Of a stretch of DNA of 64,000 nucleotides, positions 45,190-57,179 are shown piece by piece. Numbering within the stretch: the first letter of the stretch is position 1; each line of letters begins with the position of its first letter. This stretch comes from Siphlonurus alternatus (lineage: Eukaryota > Arthropoda > Insecta > Ephemeroptera > Siphlonuridae). The notes below the pieces were generated by a model. It made no database searches. It was not told the origin of the DNA and saw only the letters and a list, made by a program, of their open reading frames with translations. The stretch is taken from the NCBI GenBank assembly GCA_949825025.1, contig OX463787.1, positions 868,001 through 932,000 of the forward strand, written 5' to 3'. The position numbers and the translations under genes are program-made.

Positions 45190-46481
45190 CTCAATAGCCC
45201 TGACCTAAGTAAACGTATGGTGATATTGTGTGAAATCAGTATAGGGAGGTTTTTTAAATCAATCACGAAATGGAACCAGCTTTAATAAATTAGCAATAGA
45301 GCTTGTATTTCAAGACGCAATTTTACAAACAACTTTTTCAATTTCATTCCAATAACATAAATAGAATTAATTTTTATTAGGAAAGAAAAATTATTACAAT
45401 ATTATGAAAATATACACTATAAAATACCGGCTTATTATCGATAATATAATGAGATGAGAGCTATTCGTGTTAGGGAGTTTTATAATTACTTAATTTAATA
45501 ATTTTTTAGTTCCTTCTTTCTAAAATCATATCGTAACTAGAGAAGTGTTTATGAAAACGGGAGTTTCGATAATTAAGCCTCAAAGTCTATAATATACGCC
45601 TAAATTTTATTCGCTTTGCTCCGAGTCAGGTGGTAAATCCTCTGTTTATTCAACAAATATTGTGAGTTTTAATGTAACAATAATATTTAATAAAAATACT
45701 TTTCAATAATATTTAATATTTTTTTTATGTTTTGCAGTTTATAAATATTTGTAATTATTAAAAAAATATTTTAATTTTTATAGTAAATATATTTTAAACA
45801 AAAAAAAAAATATTAAAAAAATATTTTACTAATAAAATAAAAACATTTAATTTGTTTATAATCTTATTTGATTAAATTATTTTTTTTATTATAATTATTT
45901 TTAATACATATAATTCAAATTAAATTTTATATTTTACATTAATATAATTTTAATTACACTCTTTATTATGATACATTTAAAATGTATAGAAATTAACATT
46001 TTTAATTTTATTTATATATTTTTAAATTAGACAATATTACATACAAATATTGTTGCGGTTAAAAAAAAAAAAGCCCTCATAATTATATGAATTGTCGACA
46101 CATTATTCAGCACCTTGTACGATTCTATAATAAATAATAATATAATATTTTTTAACAGTATATGTCTAAAGCATGTCTACATTTTACTGAGAGTATCCCA
46201 AAACTCAAAGACATGGTATGGTAGGGAGCAACAATTGAAGGAACATTAGTTATGTCAAAAACAACAATGAAAGAAAAAAACATAATTATAGGAGGATAAA
46301 ATATTTATTTATATAATACAAAGCTAATTTGAAAGTATTATAAGAAAATCACAGTCATAATTTGATGAAGCATTTTATCACAAAGGAAGAAAAATAGGCC
46401 CACGTGACGTCACATCAACGCAAATTACATACTTTACAGGATTATATTGTTGTATCAGCAGCGTGTAAGGGGAGAAAATGA

Positions 46482-46514
<33 letters not shown>

Positions 46515-46766
46515 TTAAATTATATACGGCAAAATAATTACACTTATATCGTTTCCATATCATCTGCTAGTTTAAAAAGAATACACAAATTATATTTTCG
46601 TGTCCTTAAATAATTATACCTTGCATTAATGTCAATTTTTTAAATTTTTTTTATGTTTTTTTTTCAATAGTTTTAAGCGTACGGTATTACAAAAGTAGGG
46701 AAAGGGGAGGTAAACAGCTGATCGTTATCCTGTAAGTAGGCAACCTGTGGCGCTGCCGTTATGACG
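45190..46766. other. AT-rich intergenic region downstream of the copper transporter
   Basis: Contains an AAT/ATT microsatellite at about 46485-46515 and long A/T runs. AATAAA on the minus strand (TTTATT near 46305) could end the transporter mRNA, although it is about 460 nt from the stop. No gene seen. Confidence 0.45.
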
Positions 46767-49700
46767 TCAGTGGCAGTGCTCCGTGACGTCAGCAATGACG
46801 GTCCTCCGCCATCCGAAGACCAAGTATCCAGTCGCGGCCCCCGCCACCACGGCGATGCAAAGCCACGAGTTGTACGACATGAAGACCAGCATGAGCAAAT
46901 AGGCGAGCACCACTTGCAGGACGAACAGGCCGGTCTGCAGTGCGTGGGACGTGCTCAACATGGCTGGTCTGAGGACATGGGTGCATGGCTCGTTATGGTC
47001 TATTCTTAAAAAACGAAAAAATAAAAAATAGTGAAAATGGAAGATATGGTGAGTGGTGAGGTATATTATGAATTATGATCACCACTTTCAAGTTCCTGGT
47101 AGCGCTTTATCTTAGAGATCCTTAGAGACATATGGTCAGAGATTTGATGGGCTTGAGGAGAGGGGCATGGCCCGGTTTTTAGCTGCGCGCGCAGCTTCCT
47201 ATAGGCAAGGTGGGTAAAGGTGGGTAAAGGTAGACCTTTACCCACCTCAGGGGCGTAGACAAGGGGGGGGGGTTTGGGTGTTATAACCCCCCCCCTTGAG
47301 AGCTGAACCTTAGTAAATTTTAAGGGAAAAATAACAAAAAATGGTACTCGACGGATACGATTTAGCTAAAATTTTATGAAAAATTTTCTTAAAAAAAAAA
47401 ACTTTAAAAATTTATATCCCCGAAACACATCGTTAATACATCTTTAATTTTTTTAAAATCGGTCTACAATATTATGATTATTTAGGTATGGTATAATTCT
47501 ATTATGATAATTATATTATGTAGTATTCATTATTAAGTTATTTTTGTTTTTGTATACGAAAAGATGCACTATAAAGACAACAATTTAAAGTATAAAAAAT
47601 GTTGAAAACATTCTCCGCATGATGTTCAGCATAACAATAAAAATTATATATAGTATTTTATTATTTTTTAATTAATTATATAGGTATATTACATCTTGCA
47701 ATTGCTAGTTTCATTGTCTCATGTAAGTCATATGTATAATACTGTACGTATATATTTAAACTTATTATTGAAGTTAAAAAAATCCGATTTTTAAATGTAT
47801 TAATTTTACAGTATACTTAATGTAATGAATTGATTTTCCTGTTTTGAAAATTTAAATATAAATATTTTTTCTTGCTCGTACATTAGCTAGTACATCGTCT
47901 TAAAATGTGGTCTATTTTTTTATAAGAAAAAATACTGTAGTGACAAAAATATTGTAACTACATAATTAACGATTTACAAATATAAGAAATTTGCTGCAAC
48001 TTTTCATCGAAAAAAATTATAGTCCACGTCCCTTTTTCAAAAAAATCGCGCACCATGAAACTAATAAAAATAATATAAAAGTGGTTATTAGATGAATTAC
48101 TTGATTTAACTAAAATTATTTACTCAAAGCTTTATTTATTACGTTAGTGCATGTACAATATTGAAAAGAAATTAAAAAAATGGGATGCAAAAAATATAAA
48201 AATATTGCATCAGGCCATACATCCTCTATAATAGTATTTTTTAATAATTTTACCCTAAAAAAGGGGCGTGTCCTTAAAAAAATCGCGCCTGCGGCGGGCT
48301 ATTGGGGGGCTACGCCCCCCAAACCCCCCGGTGGGATATTCTCAATCTTTATCTTCAAGAACACCCCCCTTGAACAAATCCTGGCTACGCCACTGACCCA
48401 CCTTGGCTATAGCAAGCAAAAGCCGGGCTGTGCCCAACCTTGCTCATGCGCTGCAGCAGCGCCGCCACACTTGGACCCAGCGAAACTCTGCCCATCAAAT
48501 CTCTGGCCATAAGACACGGAGGTCTTTGAGTGTATGTATTTTATGGGACCTACTTGAACCCTCCCCTATTTTCCAATACGGCCGCTATATACAGTATTCA
48601 ATGCCGACACAACCCTATTAAATTCAATGATAATTCAACTAACTGTTTGACTGGGTGGTTGTGGATAATTTCTTTTGAATTTCCCGCCTCGGCGGACGTT
48701 GATTCGCACTTGCATTGATTCACCTTGTTGAGCTTCATCCACAGATGCTCCCTGAAACCGGAGACAGAATGTTAATGAAGTCATCAGTACTTCTAATTTA
48801 GTTATTTGTGAGAGGACATAAAGGACCAAAAGAGATGGCGCTGACGCCTGAAAATTTTGCTTTTTGCACTGAGGATACGGCAATACCTATATAGCATGGG
48901 GAGAATCACAAAAATTATCAAATTTTTAGGAAAGAAATCACTTACGAAGTTGAAATATTTTTTTATGTTTGTCCGAAAGTATTTGACAACTAATTACGGT
49001 GTTGTCATTTCTGTAAAATTATGCTGTGGCTGCTGACAGTATTTACATGATTTTATAATGTTAATCATATACAGCAATCCTCGCCAGACGCACGTAGTTC
49101 CAGCAGTTACCACTAGGTTCGCACTAACTTTATGACGCCATACCTGTAGTACTTGATTGATTCATAGATGGCGGCCATGAAGAATACTCCGATCATGGAG
49201 CCAATCAGAGAGCCCACCCCGCGAATCTGCCAGCCCGTGAACATCAGGTCCTCGCAGTGGCCCCAGTGGAACGTCATCTGCAATAAGGTTCATAATGTTA
49301 GCTAAATGATTTAAAATTCGACCTTACTGTCACCGGTGTTGTGCGGTAGGGTGCACTGAGCATGCAAATTGTTGTCTATAAAATAAGGAAATGCCATAGA
49401 AGGTTCAGTAGCCAGTCCAATGGAACCAGCTTGTCATCAGGAGTCCATTGAACTGGCTACTGAAGCTTCTACAGTTGGATTAATTGCGTCAATTAAAAAA
49501 TTATTGTAGCTCATTTTGTTAAATAATATTAGGATAATTAAAATTTAACTAAAAAAATTCAGTATTTATATAATTATACTGTATATATAGACTTGTTATG
49601 AAATTTAAAGGGAAGTCTCCAATCTTTTAAGTGACAAAAAGTAAGGATAAATTTGTAAACAAGACACTCACAATCATGGAACTGTGTACCATCTGGAGGA

Positions 49701-52700
49701 TAAATTTACAAACAAGGCACTCACAATCATGGAACTATGTACCATCTGGAGGATAAATTTACAAACAAGGCACTCACAATCATGGAACTATGTACCATCT
49801 GGAGGATAAATTTACAAACAAGACACTCACAATCATGGAACTGTGTATCATCTGGAGGATAAATTTACAAACAAGACACTCACAATCATGGAACTATGTA
49901 CCATCTGAAGGATAAATTTACAAACAAGGCACTCACAATCATGGAGCTATGTACCATCTGGAGGATAAATTTGCAAACAAGGCACTCACAATCATGGAAC
50001 TATGTACCATCTGGAGGATAAATTTGCAAACAAGGCACTCACAATCATGGAAATATGTACCATCTGGAGGATAAATTTGCAAACAAGGCACTCACAATCA
50101 TGGAACTATGTACCATCTGGAGGATAAATTTACAAACAAGGCACTCACAATCATGGAACTATGTACCATCTGGAGGATAAATTTGCAAACAAGGCACTCA
50201 CAATCATGGAACTATGTACCATCTGGAGGATAAATTTGCAAACAAGGCACTCACAATCATGGAACTGTGTACCATCTGGAGGATAAATTTACAAACAAGG
50301 CACTCACAATCATGGAACTATGTACCATCTGGAGGATAAATTTACAAACAAGGCACTCACAATCATGGAACTATGTACCATCTGGAGGATAAATTTGCAA
50401 ACAAGGCACTCACAATCATGGAACTGTGTACCATCTGGAGGATAAATTTACAAACAAGGCACTCACAATCATGGAACTATGTACCATCTGGAGGATAAAT
50501 TTACAAACAAGGCACTCACAATCATGGAACTATGTACCATCTGGAGGATAAATTTGCAAACAAGGCACTCACAATCATGGAACTATGTACCATCTGGAGG
50601 ATAAATTTGCAAACAAGGCACTCACAATCATGGAACTATGTACCATCTGGAGGATAAATTTGTAAACAAGACACTCACAATCATGGAACTATGTACCATC
50701 TGGAGGATAAATTTACAAACAAGGCACTCACAATCATGGAACTATGTACCATCTGGAGGATAAATTTGTAAACAAGGCACTCACAATCATGGAACTATGT
50801 ACCATCTGGAGGATAAATTTACAAACAAGACACTCACAATCATGGAACTGTGTACCATCTGGAGGATAAATTTGTAAACAAGACACTCACAATCATGGAA
50901 CTGTGTACCATCTGGAGGATAAATTTACAAACAAGGCACTCACAATCATGGAACTATGTACCATCTGGAGGATAAATTTGCAAACAAGACACTCACAATC
51001 ATGGAACTATGTACCATCTGGAGGATAAATTTACAAACAAGGCACTCACAATCATGGAACTATGTACCATCTGGAGGATAAATTTACAAACAAGACACTC
51101 ACAATCATGGAACTATGTACCATCTGGAGGATAAATTTACAAACAAGGCACTCACAATCATGGAACTATGTACCATCTGGAGGATAAATTTGCAAACAAG
51201 ACACTCACAATCATGGAACTATGTACCATCTGGAGGATAAATTTACAAACAAGGCACTCACAATCATGGAACTATGTACCATCTGGAGGATAAATTTACA
51301 AACAAGACACTCACAATCATGGAACTATGTACCATCTGGAGGATAAATTTACAAACAAGGCACTCACAATCATGGAACTATGTACCATCTGGAGGATAAA
51401 TTTACAAACAAGGCACTCACAATCATGGAACTATGTACCATCTGGAGGATAAATTTACAAACAAGGCACTCACAATCATGGAACTATGTACCATCTGGAG
51501 GATAAATTTACAAACAAGGCACTCACAATCATGGAACTATGTACCATCTGGAGGATAAATTTGCAAACAAGACACTCACAATCATGGAACTGTGTACCAT
51601 CTGGAGGATAAATTTGCAAACAAGACACTCACAATCATGGAACTATGTACCATCTGGAGGATAAATTTACAAACAAGGCACTCACAATCATGGAACTATG
51701 TACCATCTGGAGGATAAATTTACAAACAAGGCACTCACAATCATGGAACTGTGCCCCATTTCGAGATGCATACAACGATCGTCAGTTGCCATCGTGATGT
51801 CGGTGGTCTTAGAGTTGGTAGCTGTAACGAGATAGATAAGTGTCGTAAGTAAATAGAGCGTTATCAGGATTATCAACTAATCAGAAGATTGCTTGCCAAA
51901 CATGTTTAGACCTAAGTCATATATTGACATAGTCAACGTGTTTTTTAAGAAAGTGAATTTGTTTCCATTTTTTTTTATTTATTTCTTCTGAATTATAAAC
52001 ATTTGAGAACTGCAATATCGTAGGAATTTTAATTTTTTTTGTTTTTATTAGAGCAATCTTTTAATAATTAAAATTATTCGAAATTAACAAAGAATACTAC
52101 ATTCATAACTCATAATTTTTATATAATAAATATATATGTAAGAAAAATATTGTTTACAAAAATCATTTTACCTAAGAATTTCAATAAATGCGAATAATGT
52201 ATCATATAAACATATAATGTAATTGGTTCATGTTCCATTTTGATATTAATTACTGCTATTAATTTGTGACAGTACAGTATCGACCTCAAAATTGTTTATT
52301 GCAAAAATGATTAGAGGGTGAAAAGTTATGCCACTGATTTTTTTAAGATTTTTTAGAGGTCGGGAAGTATTGCTAAAAAGTTTTACCGAGGTCAGGTTTG
52401 AACCCACACCTCTTTTATGTCCTATCTTTTTATTAAGAGAGGCATCACTCTCTCTGCACTTTCATTATAATCTTTTTAAAAAATAGTTCCCGGACTCTAA
52501 GAAATGTGAAAAAATATCAGAGTAGCATAACTTTACACTTTTTATCAATTTCCGCAATAAAATATTTGAGGTCGATACTCTGTTAATAATTTAGTGATAG
52601 TAATTTCGCTGACAATAATGTATACTCGTGTCTATTTCAGATACAAATAAGCTGTGTGTGATTATTAGCTTACCTCGGCTGCTTCTGGTCAGGTATATCT

Positions 52701-52704
52701 CCAT
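46767..52704 (-). CDS. High-affinity copper transporter (Ctr1 / SLC31A1)
   Basis: Exons on the minus strand: 52704-52674, 51821-51739, 49277-49144, 48751-48724 (donor may instead be at 48709, extending the exon to 48710), and a terminal exon from about 46968 to 46767. The N-terminal ectodomain ([17 protein letters not shown], then [12 protein letters not shown]) carries Met/His metal motifs. [13 protein letters not shown] leads into membrane span 1, followed by [14 protein letters not shown] and SIKYYREHLW. The last exon encodes [20 protein letters not shown], then MSYN, span 3 with [11 protein letters not shown], and the C-terminal HCH that hands Cu(I) to chaperones. The MxxxM of span 2 reads [10 protein letters not shown]. 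Phases match for exons 1 to 4. The join to the last exon fits only with the alternative donor or with an unseen cytoplasmic-loop exon. Intron 2 is an array of 39 possible microexons (see 49672-51738). Confidence 0.9.
47128..48524. mobile_element. Family N palindrome split by a hAT element
   Basis: The left arm CATATGGTCAGAGATTTGATG and the right arm CATCAAATCTCTGGCCATAAG are inverted; GCTGCGCGCGCAGC and GGTGGGTAAAGG lie inside. The insert at 47248-48395 separates the arms. It lies in the last intron of the copper transporter. Confidence 0.75.
47248..48395. mobile_element. Non-autonomous hAT element (1148 bp) with exact 8-bp target duplication
   Basis: Ends CAGGGGCGTAGACAAGG and AATCCTGGCTACGCCACTG are inverted repeats of the CAGTGGCGTAGCCAGG type. 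ACCCACCT flanks both sides (47240-47247 and 48396-48403), the 8-bp duplication of hAT transposition. Near each end are long G/C runs. The interior is A/T-rich with no transposase. Confidence 0.88.
48725..49143. other. Intron between copper transporter exons 3 and 4 (with part of exon 4)
   Basis: Apart from exon 4 (48724-48751) the stretch is unremarkable intronic DNA. No MITE is recognised. Confidence 0.4.
49392..49473 (+). mobile_element. Family E mini-palindrome
   Basis: Antisense to the gene, about 115 nt upstream of the 3' splice site of copper transporter exon 3 (AG at 49279-49278). Confidence 0.82.
49672..51738 (-). repeat. 39 x 53-bp array of potential microexons in copper transporter intron 2
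   Basis: The first unit block ends at 49672 and the true exon ends at 51739: 2067 bp, exactly 39 units of 53 bp with no net indel. Read on the gene strand, each unit is TTTATCCTCCAG, then a 21-nt block encoding MVHSSMI, then GTGAGTGCC. The block copies the end of exon 2 (GHSSMI/GTGAGT) and has gained an upstream AG. Inside the blocks I find mainly His and Ser synonymous changes plus one V-to-I and one S-to-I variant. The 32-nt spacers vary at three positions (TTTAC/TTTGC/TTTGT, AAGGC/AAGAC, CTCC/CTTC). Confidence 0.95.
51880..52270. other. Intron 1 of the copper transporter, AT-rich part
   Basis: No recognised repeat or coding signal between exon 2 and the family B MITE. Confidence 0.45.
52274..52582. 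mobile_element. Family B MITE in copper transporter intron 1
   Basis: Ends AGTATCGACCTC and GAGGTCGATACT. The centre GGTCAGGTTTGAACCCACAC resembles the B-box copy of the relative at 42083. Confidence 0.8.
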
Positions 52705-52710
52705 CGCCAG

Positions 52711-53630
52711 CTTATAAATGATTTGAAGATCAAGATAGCGAGGGGGAGGGGCCAGTCTTCTCCAATCAGCGTTCTTAATTTAACTTGTTGATTTATATAA
52801 TTAGTGTAGAGATTTTCTCTAAATTGAGTGAAAATTACGTCAAAAAAATTGCATTTTGAAATTTATTTGATAGCTTTCGCTAATAATATTACGTTACATC
52901 GATCAGTATATGTAGTACATTCTTTCATACAAAATAAATTTTAACTAATATTAGATGAATTAATAATCAATTAATGTAAAATTGAAGATTAATAAATTAA
53001 TTTACATTATTTGGGAGTTTTAAAAGTTCGATTTGCAATAACAACATAATTGAACAACATTAAAGACGATTAAAGCATGCAAGTGCAAAATTAAACGTAA
53101 TTTTATTATTATTGCTATATTAAACATTTTTTTTAAAAAAGGACCTATACTTATTAAGGGATTTTAAGAAAAGAGGGCATTAAATTATACTTAAAAAAAC
53201 ACGCCAAAGTTAAAAAAAGAAAAATATATTGTTCAGCCATGAAGGTTTGTTCAGATAAATAAAAATCATTTTTTAGCTGCGAATCGAAGTCACAAGAAAT
53301 AACAATAAATAACAATAATAATAAATTTGGTGCTAACACAGTAAAATATTTATTACAACAAAAATAAGACGTGCGAGTTGCAATATTTTGAGGCTGACAG
53401 TGAATTTAATATCTTTGCATTACTAAACTGTATGGTAAATAATAAATAGTAAAAAAAAATATTATATCTTATTTTTTTTAATTGCACTGCAAAAAATTGA
53501 CATTAATTATAAATATAAAATACAAAAAAAATAATAATAATGTAAACGAAACATTTATTTCACACTGAAAATATACAAAATAATTTTCATGTCAAAGAAA
53601 GGTAAAAACAAAATGAAAATTATACAAGGG
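52711..53630. other. Upstream region of the copper transporter
   Basis: Putative promoter side. TTTATAA on the minus strand at 52712-52719 is too close to the ATG (about 10 nt) to serve as its TATA box unless a later start is used. The rest is A/T-rich without recognised features. Confidence 0.4.
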
Positions 53631-53635
53631 TCAGT

Positions 53636-53830
53636 CAAGGTCAAACTAACAGTGGATGAAGTTGACCTCAAGGTCACTCAAAGTCAAACTAACAGTGGAT
53701 GAAGTTGACCTCAAGGTCAAACTAACGGCGAATGAAGTTGACCTCAAGGTCACTCAATGTCAAACTAACGGTGAATGAAGTTGACCTCAAGGTCACTCAA
53801 TGTCAAACTAACGGTGGATGAAGTGGACAA
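53636..53830. repeat. About 43-bp minisatellite of nuclear-receptor half sites
   Basis: About five units contain AAACTAACGGTGAATGAAG and TTGACCTCAAGGTCA. TGACCT and AGGTCA form an everted pair spaced by 2 bp, and TCAAGGTCA is the extended half site bound by Ftz-F1/ERR-type receptors. The array lies just past the terminal exon of the minus-strand gene at 53848. Confidence 0.8.
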
Positions 53831-53847
53831 GGTCACTCAAGGTGAAG

Positions 53848-55057
53848 CTAGCGACAATGCCGGATGAAGTTGATCTGCAGCTCGAGAGCTCGTGCGAGAG
53901 TGACGAGGCCGATCCTCGTGCAGGGGTCCTCAGTAGTTGTTGGTACTGCGCGTCGTCCCGGATCAGCTGTTGGAGGGAGGGTAGGGGGTGTCGTGATCCA
54001 GAGTTGAGGATAACGGATCAGCTGATCGTTGTAGTCCCATTAGATCAACCATGTAAACCTTAGCAAATTCACAAATATTATGACTTTGTTTTTTATTAAT
54101 AAACCTAAAAGAAACAGAAAATTTCTAAACAATTAGAGCCGATTTTTTTTTTAAATATGGCTATCGATGGGAAATCCCTATGCTTATAATTGAAAAAAAA
54201 ACAAGAATACAAAATCTTGAAGAATTTTATTGTTTCTTTTCTTTTTGCGGTTTGTAACTACTAAAATCTGTCTTTCAAGAAAGTTGCAGATTTTTTTTTT
54301 TGTGAATTTGCTAAGGTTTAAAATGTATTTTAATCAAATTGGACTATACATTGATCAGCTGATCCGTGTTATCTTACCGCTATCTTTGGATTTTCATGAG
54401 TAACAACGGCGATGCGACGTGATTGGAATAACAGCCTGTGTGTTATGGTGCCTACATTTGGTGCTTTTGCATGTTATCCTCACCCTAAATAACATTGTGC
54501 TGCATCATGTGTAGAAAACAATGGAGTATTGACCTCAGTTTCTTTTATTGCAGAAATGGATAGAGCGTGATTTTTTTCAGATTTTTTAGAGCCCGGGAAC
54601 TATTTTTAAAAAATTATTGAAAGTTCTTTTTGTGACGTCACGAGACGCCGCTCCTTAAGAAAAAGATAGGACTTGCCGCCGCGTGACGTCACAAAAAGGA
54701 CTTTCAATAATTTTTTAAAAATACTTTCCGGGCTCAAAAAATTCTGAAAAAAATCAAGGTAGCATAACTTTGCACGCTCTATCCATTTCTGTAATAAAAA
54801 AAATTGAGGTCGATACTCCATTTGTGTAAAATTATTTCTACTGAGTGAAATAAATATACATTTAATAAATAAATATTGTACATGGTAGTGTGACAAGCCC
54901 TTACTCATGTAAGGTTCATTCTAACCAGGGTCTTGGTTGCTTCCAAAGTTCGTTGCCGACCCTGGTCTTGATGTACCTTCAGAGGACCCCCTCGTAAGCC
55001 CGCCTGTGACCTCGTTCATCTTCTTACGTCGACGCAGGGGCGGCCAATCGTGGTGCG
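53848..55057 (-). CDS. 3' end of an unidentified gene (two exons seen)
   Basis: Exons 55057-54977 and 53966-53848 on the minus strand join in phase 1 and end in TAG. They encode HHDWPPLRRRKKMNEV and later AVPTTTEDPCTRIGLV, ending ALELQINFIRHCR. Both exons are much more GC-rich than their surroundings, with acceptors (TTACAG, CTCCAACAG) and a donor GAAG/GTACAT. A different frame through the last exon (LIRDDAQYQQLL...) also stays open to a TAG, so the reading frame is provisional. I do not recognise the protein. Upstream exons would lie right of 55057 and were not found. Confidence 0.4.
54003..54376. mobile_element. Palindromic MITE between the two exons
   Basis: Ends GATAACGGATCAGCTGATCG and GATCAGCTGATCCGTGTTATC. 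Inside, AACCTTAGCAAATTCACAAA pairs with TTTGTGAATTTGCTAAGGTT. A partial copy is at 10384. Confidence 0.8.
54523..54821. mobile_element. Family A MITE
   Basis: Full foldback copy with TGGAGTATTGACCTC and GAGGTCGATACTCCA ends and two TGTGACGTCAC centre-arm motifs. Lies in the intron of the unidentified gene. Confidence 0.88.
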
Positions 55058-55099
55058 CTGTAACATGGATCTTCAAGTCTTAGACTGGGGCATTATTTC

Positions 55100-56260
55100 A
55101 CAATTTATCATGGTTTTCTAAAAAAAATTGCTTCCGAGTTTCCGCTGCAATAATAAATAATGCAAGACAAGCGTCATTTTTCAGTGGAGTGCCGTAGCGA
55201 ATTTAGATTGCCTTTTCAGCTCTTAAAAAAAAATAAAATAATAATAATATATCGACTTGGTTGCCAAATCAAAATGGAGTTCGAATATTTTACAAAACTA
55301 CTGGATTAAAATTTATAATTTTATTAAATTTATTTAATATTAAATATTTTTTTTCAGTATTTTAATTTAGTTTTTTAATATTTTTTATTGATTTTAATTT
55401 TTATCGGTTTAATTAAATAAAATGAACTTTTCATTATATTTTTGGAAAAATTTACTGATTAATTAAAATTGAAATGTATTAATAATAAATAAACTAAAAT
55501 TTAATATAAAAATTCATTCCACGCATGGTAGTTGTATAAGCCTGGTGCTAAATGTTCACTGGGCGGCCAATTAATTATATACTATTCGTTGTTACGAGTT
55601 ACGTGGCGGTTTTGAATGTATCACATCAGTGTTGTTGCCATGGTTGCCTCAACAACGAAACAATGTTTACAATAATATAAACAAACACGTAACATCAATA
55701 GGTGTAATTTTTATTTGTTTTTTATACTTTCTGTATTAAAATTATTATTTAAATTACAGAATATTAATTTATTATATTAAGAATTATTAATTAATAAATT
55801 TAAATTATTTTATTAATGCAATATACTGATAATACTAAACAAAAAATTATTAAATTTTTAGTAAGTTAAAATAATATGACTCCTTATTCTTATTTACAAA
55901 AATAAATACTCAGTTTAGTAGATTGGTCTAGCAGATTTCTCAGTAATTGTTAAGTTAATTTTAGATTGAAATTATGCAAATATAATTATTATCTGCTTTA
56001 TAACATGTTTTTCTGAGGGATCTCTATGAATATCATTGCTTTAGTATAGTTATAATTACTAATTCTTTGATAATATATGACAATATAATTATGTGTGGAT
56101 ATATTTTTAATTAAATTTATAATTATTTGTTGACATTGCACACATGTAAAATACTTCCAATTTTTTTGCGTTTGGACGTCAGCCCGGGGGCTATAATAGT
56201 TGAACTGACTCTTCATGTGTTTTTTTTTTAAGAATAATGAATGAACATACATACTCGAAT
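55100..56260. other. AT-rich DNA without recognised features
   Basis: Long A/T stretches. No exon with both splice sites was found. Confidence 0.45.
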
Positions 56261-56261
56261 G

Positions 56262-56513
56262 AAATAATTTTCATCTTTTATTCACTATTAAGCTCTCTTC
56301 TCGTCTAATTACCTCCTATTTTGTACCATTTTAGAAGAAAAAAGAGGGGATAAGACGAGATTACGTCTTTTTTACTCTTCTTGAGTATAAAATGTTAGAA
56401 ATATTTTTTTCATTTCATCCTCACTTTGAGCGAAGAGGAAATAAGATGTGTTTTAGAGACAAAAAGATTTAGACGTGTAAAGGATGAGTTGAAGACGTAA
56501 TTTTTCAACTAGG
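56262..56513 (+). mobile_element. Family H MITE
   Basis: Full plus-oriented copy from ATAATTTTCATC to GACGTAATTTTTCAACTAG. Confidence 0.82.
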
Positions 56514-56825
56514 GTTCATTTCCACGTGTCTTGCGAGCTCAGAACGATCAACAAAAAGGTTTGATAAAATTTATTTCTCTCAAAGTGTCACAAATATCCA
56601 CTTTAAAAGTGCATGTGGTTTTTGCACGCGTTAATTTTGCCGTGTGCAGAGCCGTGTGCAAAACAGCCGTGTGCAAAGTCACGTACGTGAGCTGTTGTCA
56701 GTATAGAGAAGATCAGATGGACTTTTGACTGCATGATAACAAGGCGAAGTGAAGGTTTGTTATCTGTCGCCATGCATCACCTCAATTTTTAATTACAAAT
56801 TTGTTATGTTTTTTACTGAAATTTA

Positions 56826-57178
56826 AGGGTAAGGTAACGCCACCAATGTTAAAAAAAAATCCCTCTCACAAAAATTTTGAAAAAAATTTAAAATGTTCTC
56901 CTCTACACCCCCTATCAGTAGCTAAAATATCAGGTATACAAATACGATCTAGTTTTTGAGTTATGAATTTTTAAAGTTGACCAATTTAACATGGGAGTTT
57001 CATTTCTCCATGTTAAAGTAGTCAACTTTAAAAATTCATAACTCAAAAACTAGATCGTATTTGTATACCTGATATTTTAGCTACTGATAGGGGGTGTAGA
57101 GGAGAACATTTTAAATTTTTTTCAAAATTTTTGTGAGAGGGATTTTTTTTAACATTGGTGGCGTTACCTTACCCTTAA
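56826..57178. mobile_element. Family K palindrome (353 bp), near-perfect
   Basis: The arms are almost identical: TAAGGGTAAGGTAACGCCAC against its complement, GTTCTCCTCTACACCCCCTA on both sides, and the inner AAAATTCATAACTCAAAAAC. The centre is ATGGGAGTTTCATTTCTCCAT near 57000. The low divergence suggests recent origin or ongoing arm-to-arm correction. Confidence 0.88.
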
Positions 57179-57179
57179 C

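Noticed and set aside
46789..47009. ORFs in other frames across 46.76-47.0 kb
   Set aside because: They are shadows of the last copper transporter exon, whose frame is fixed by its family match and HCH end.
49672..51738. CRISPR-like array
   Set aside because: The spacers are the same in every unit, the genome is animal, and the unit matches the neighbouring exon end. It is a minisatellite.
52711..52720. TATA box for the copper transporter
   Set aside because: TTTATAA is only about 10 nt from the ATG, too close to serve as its promoter element.
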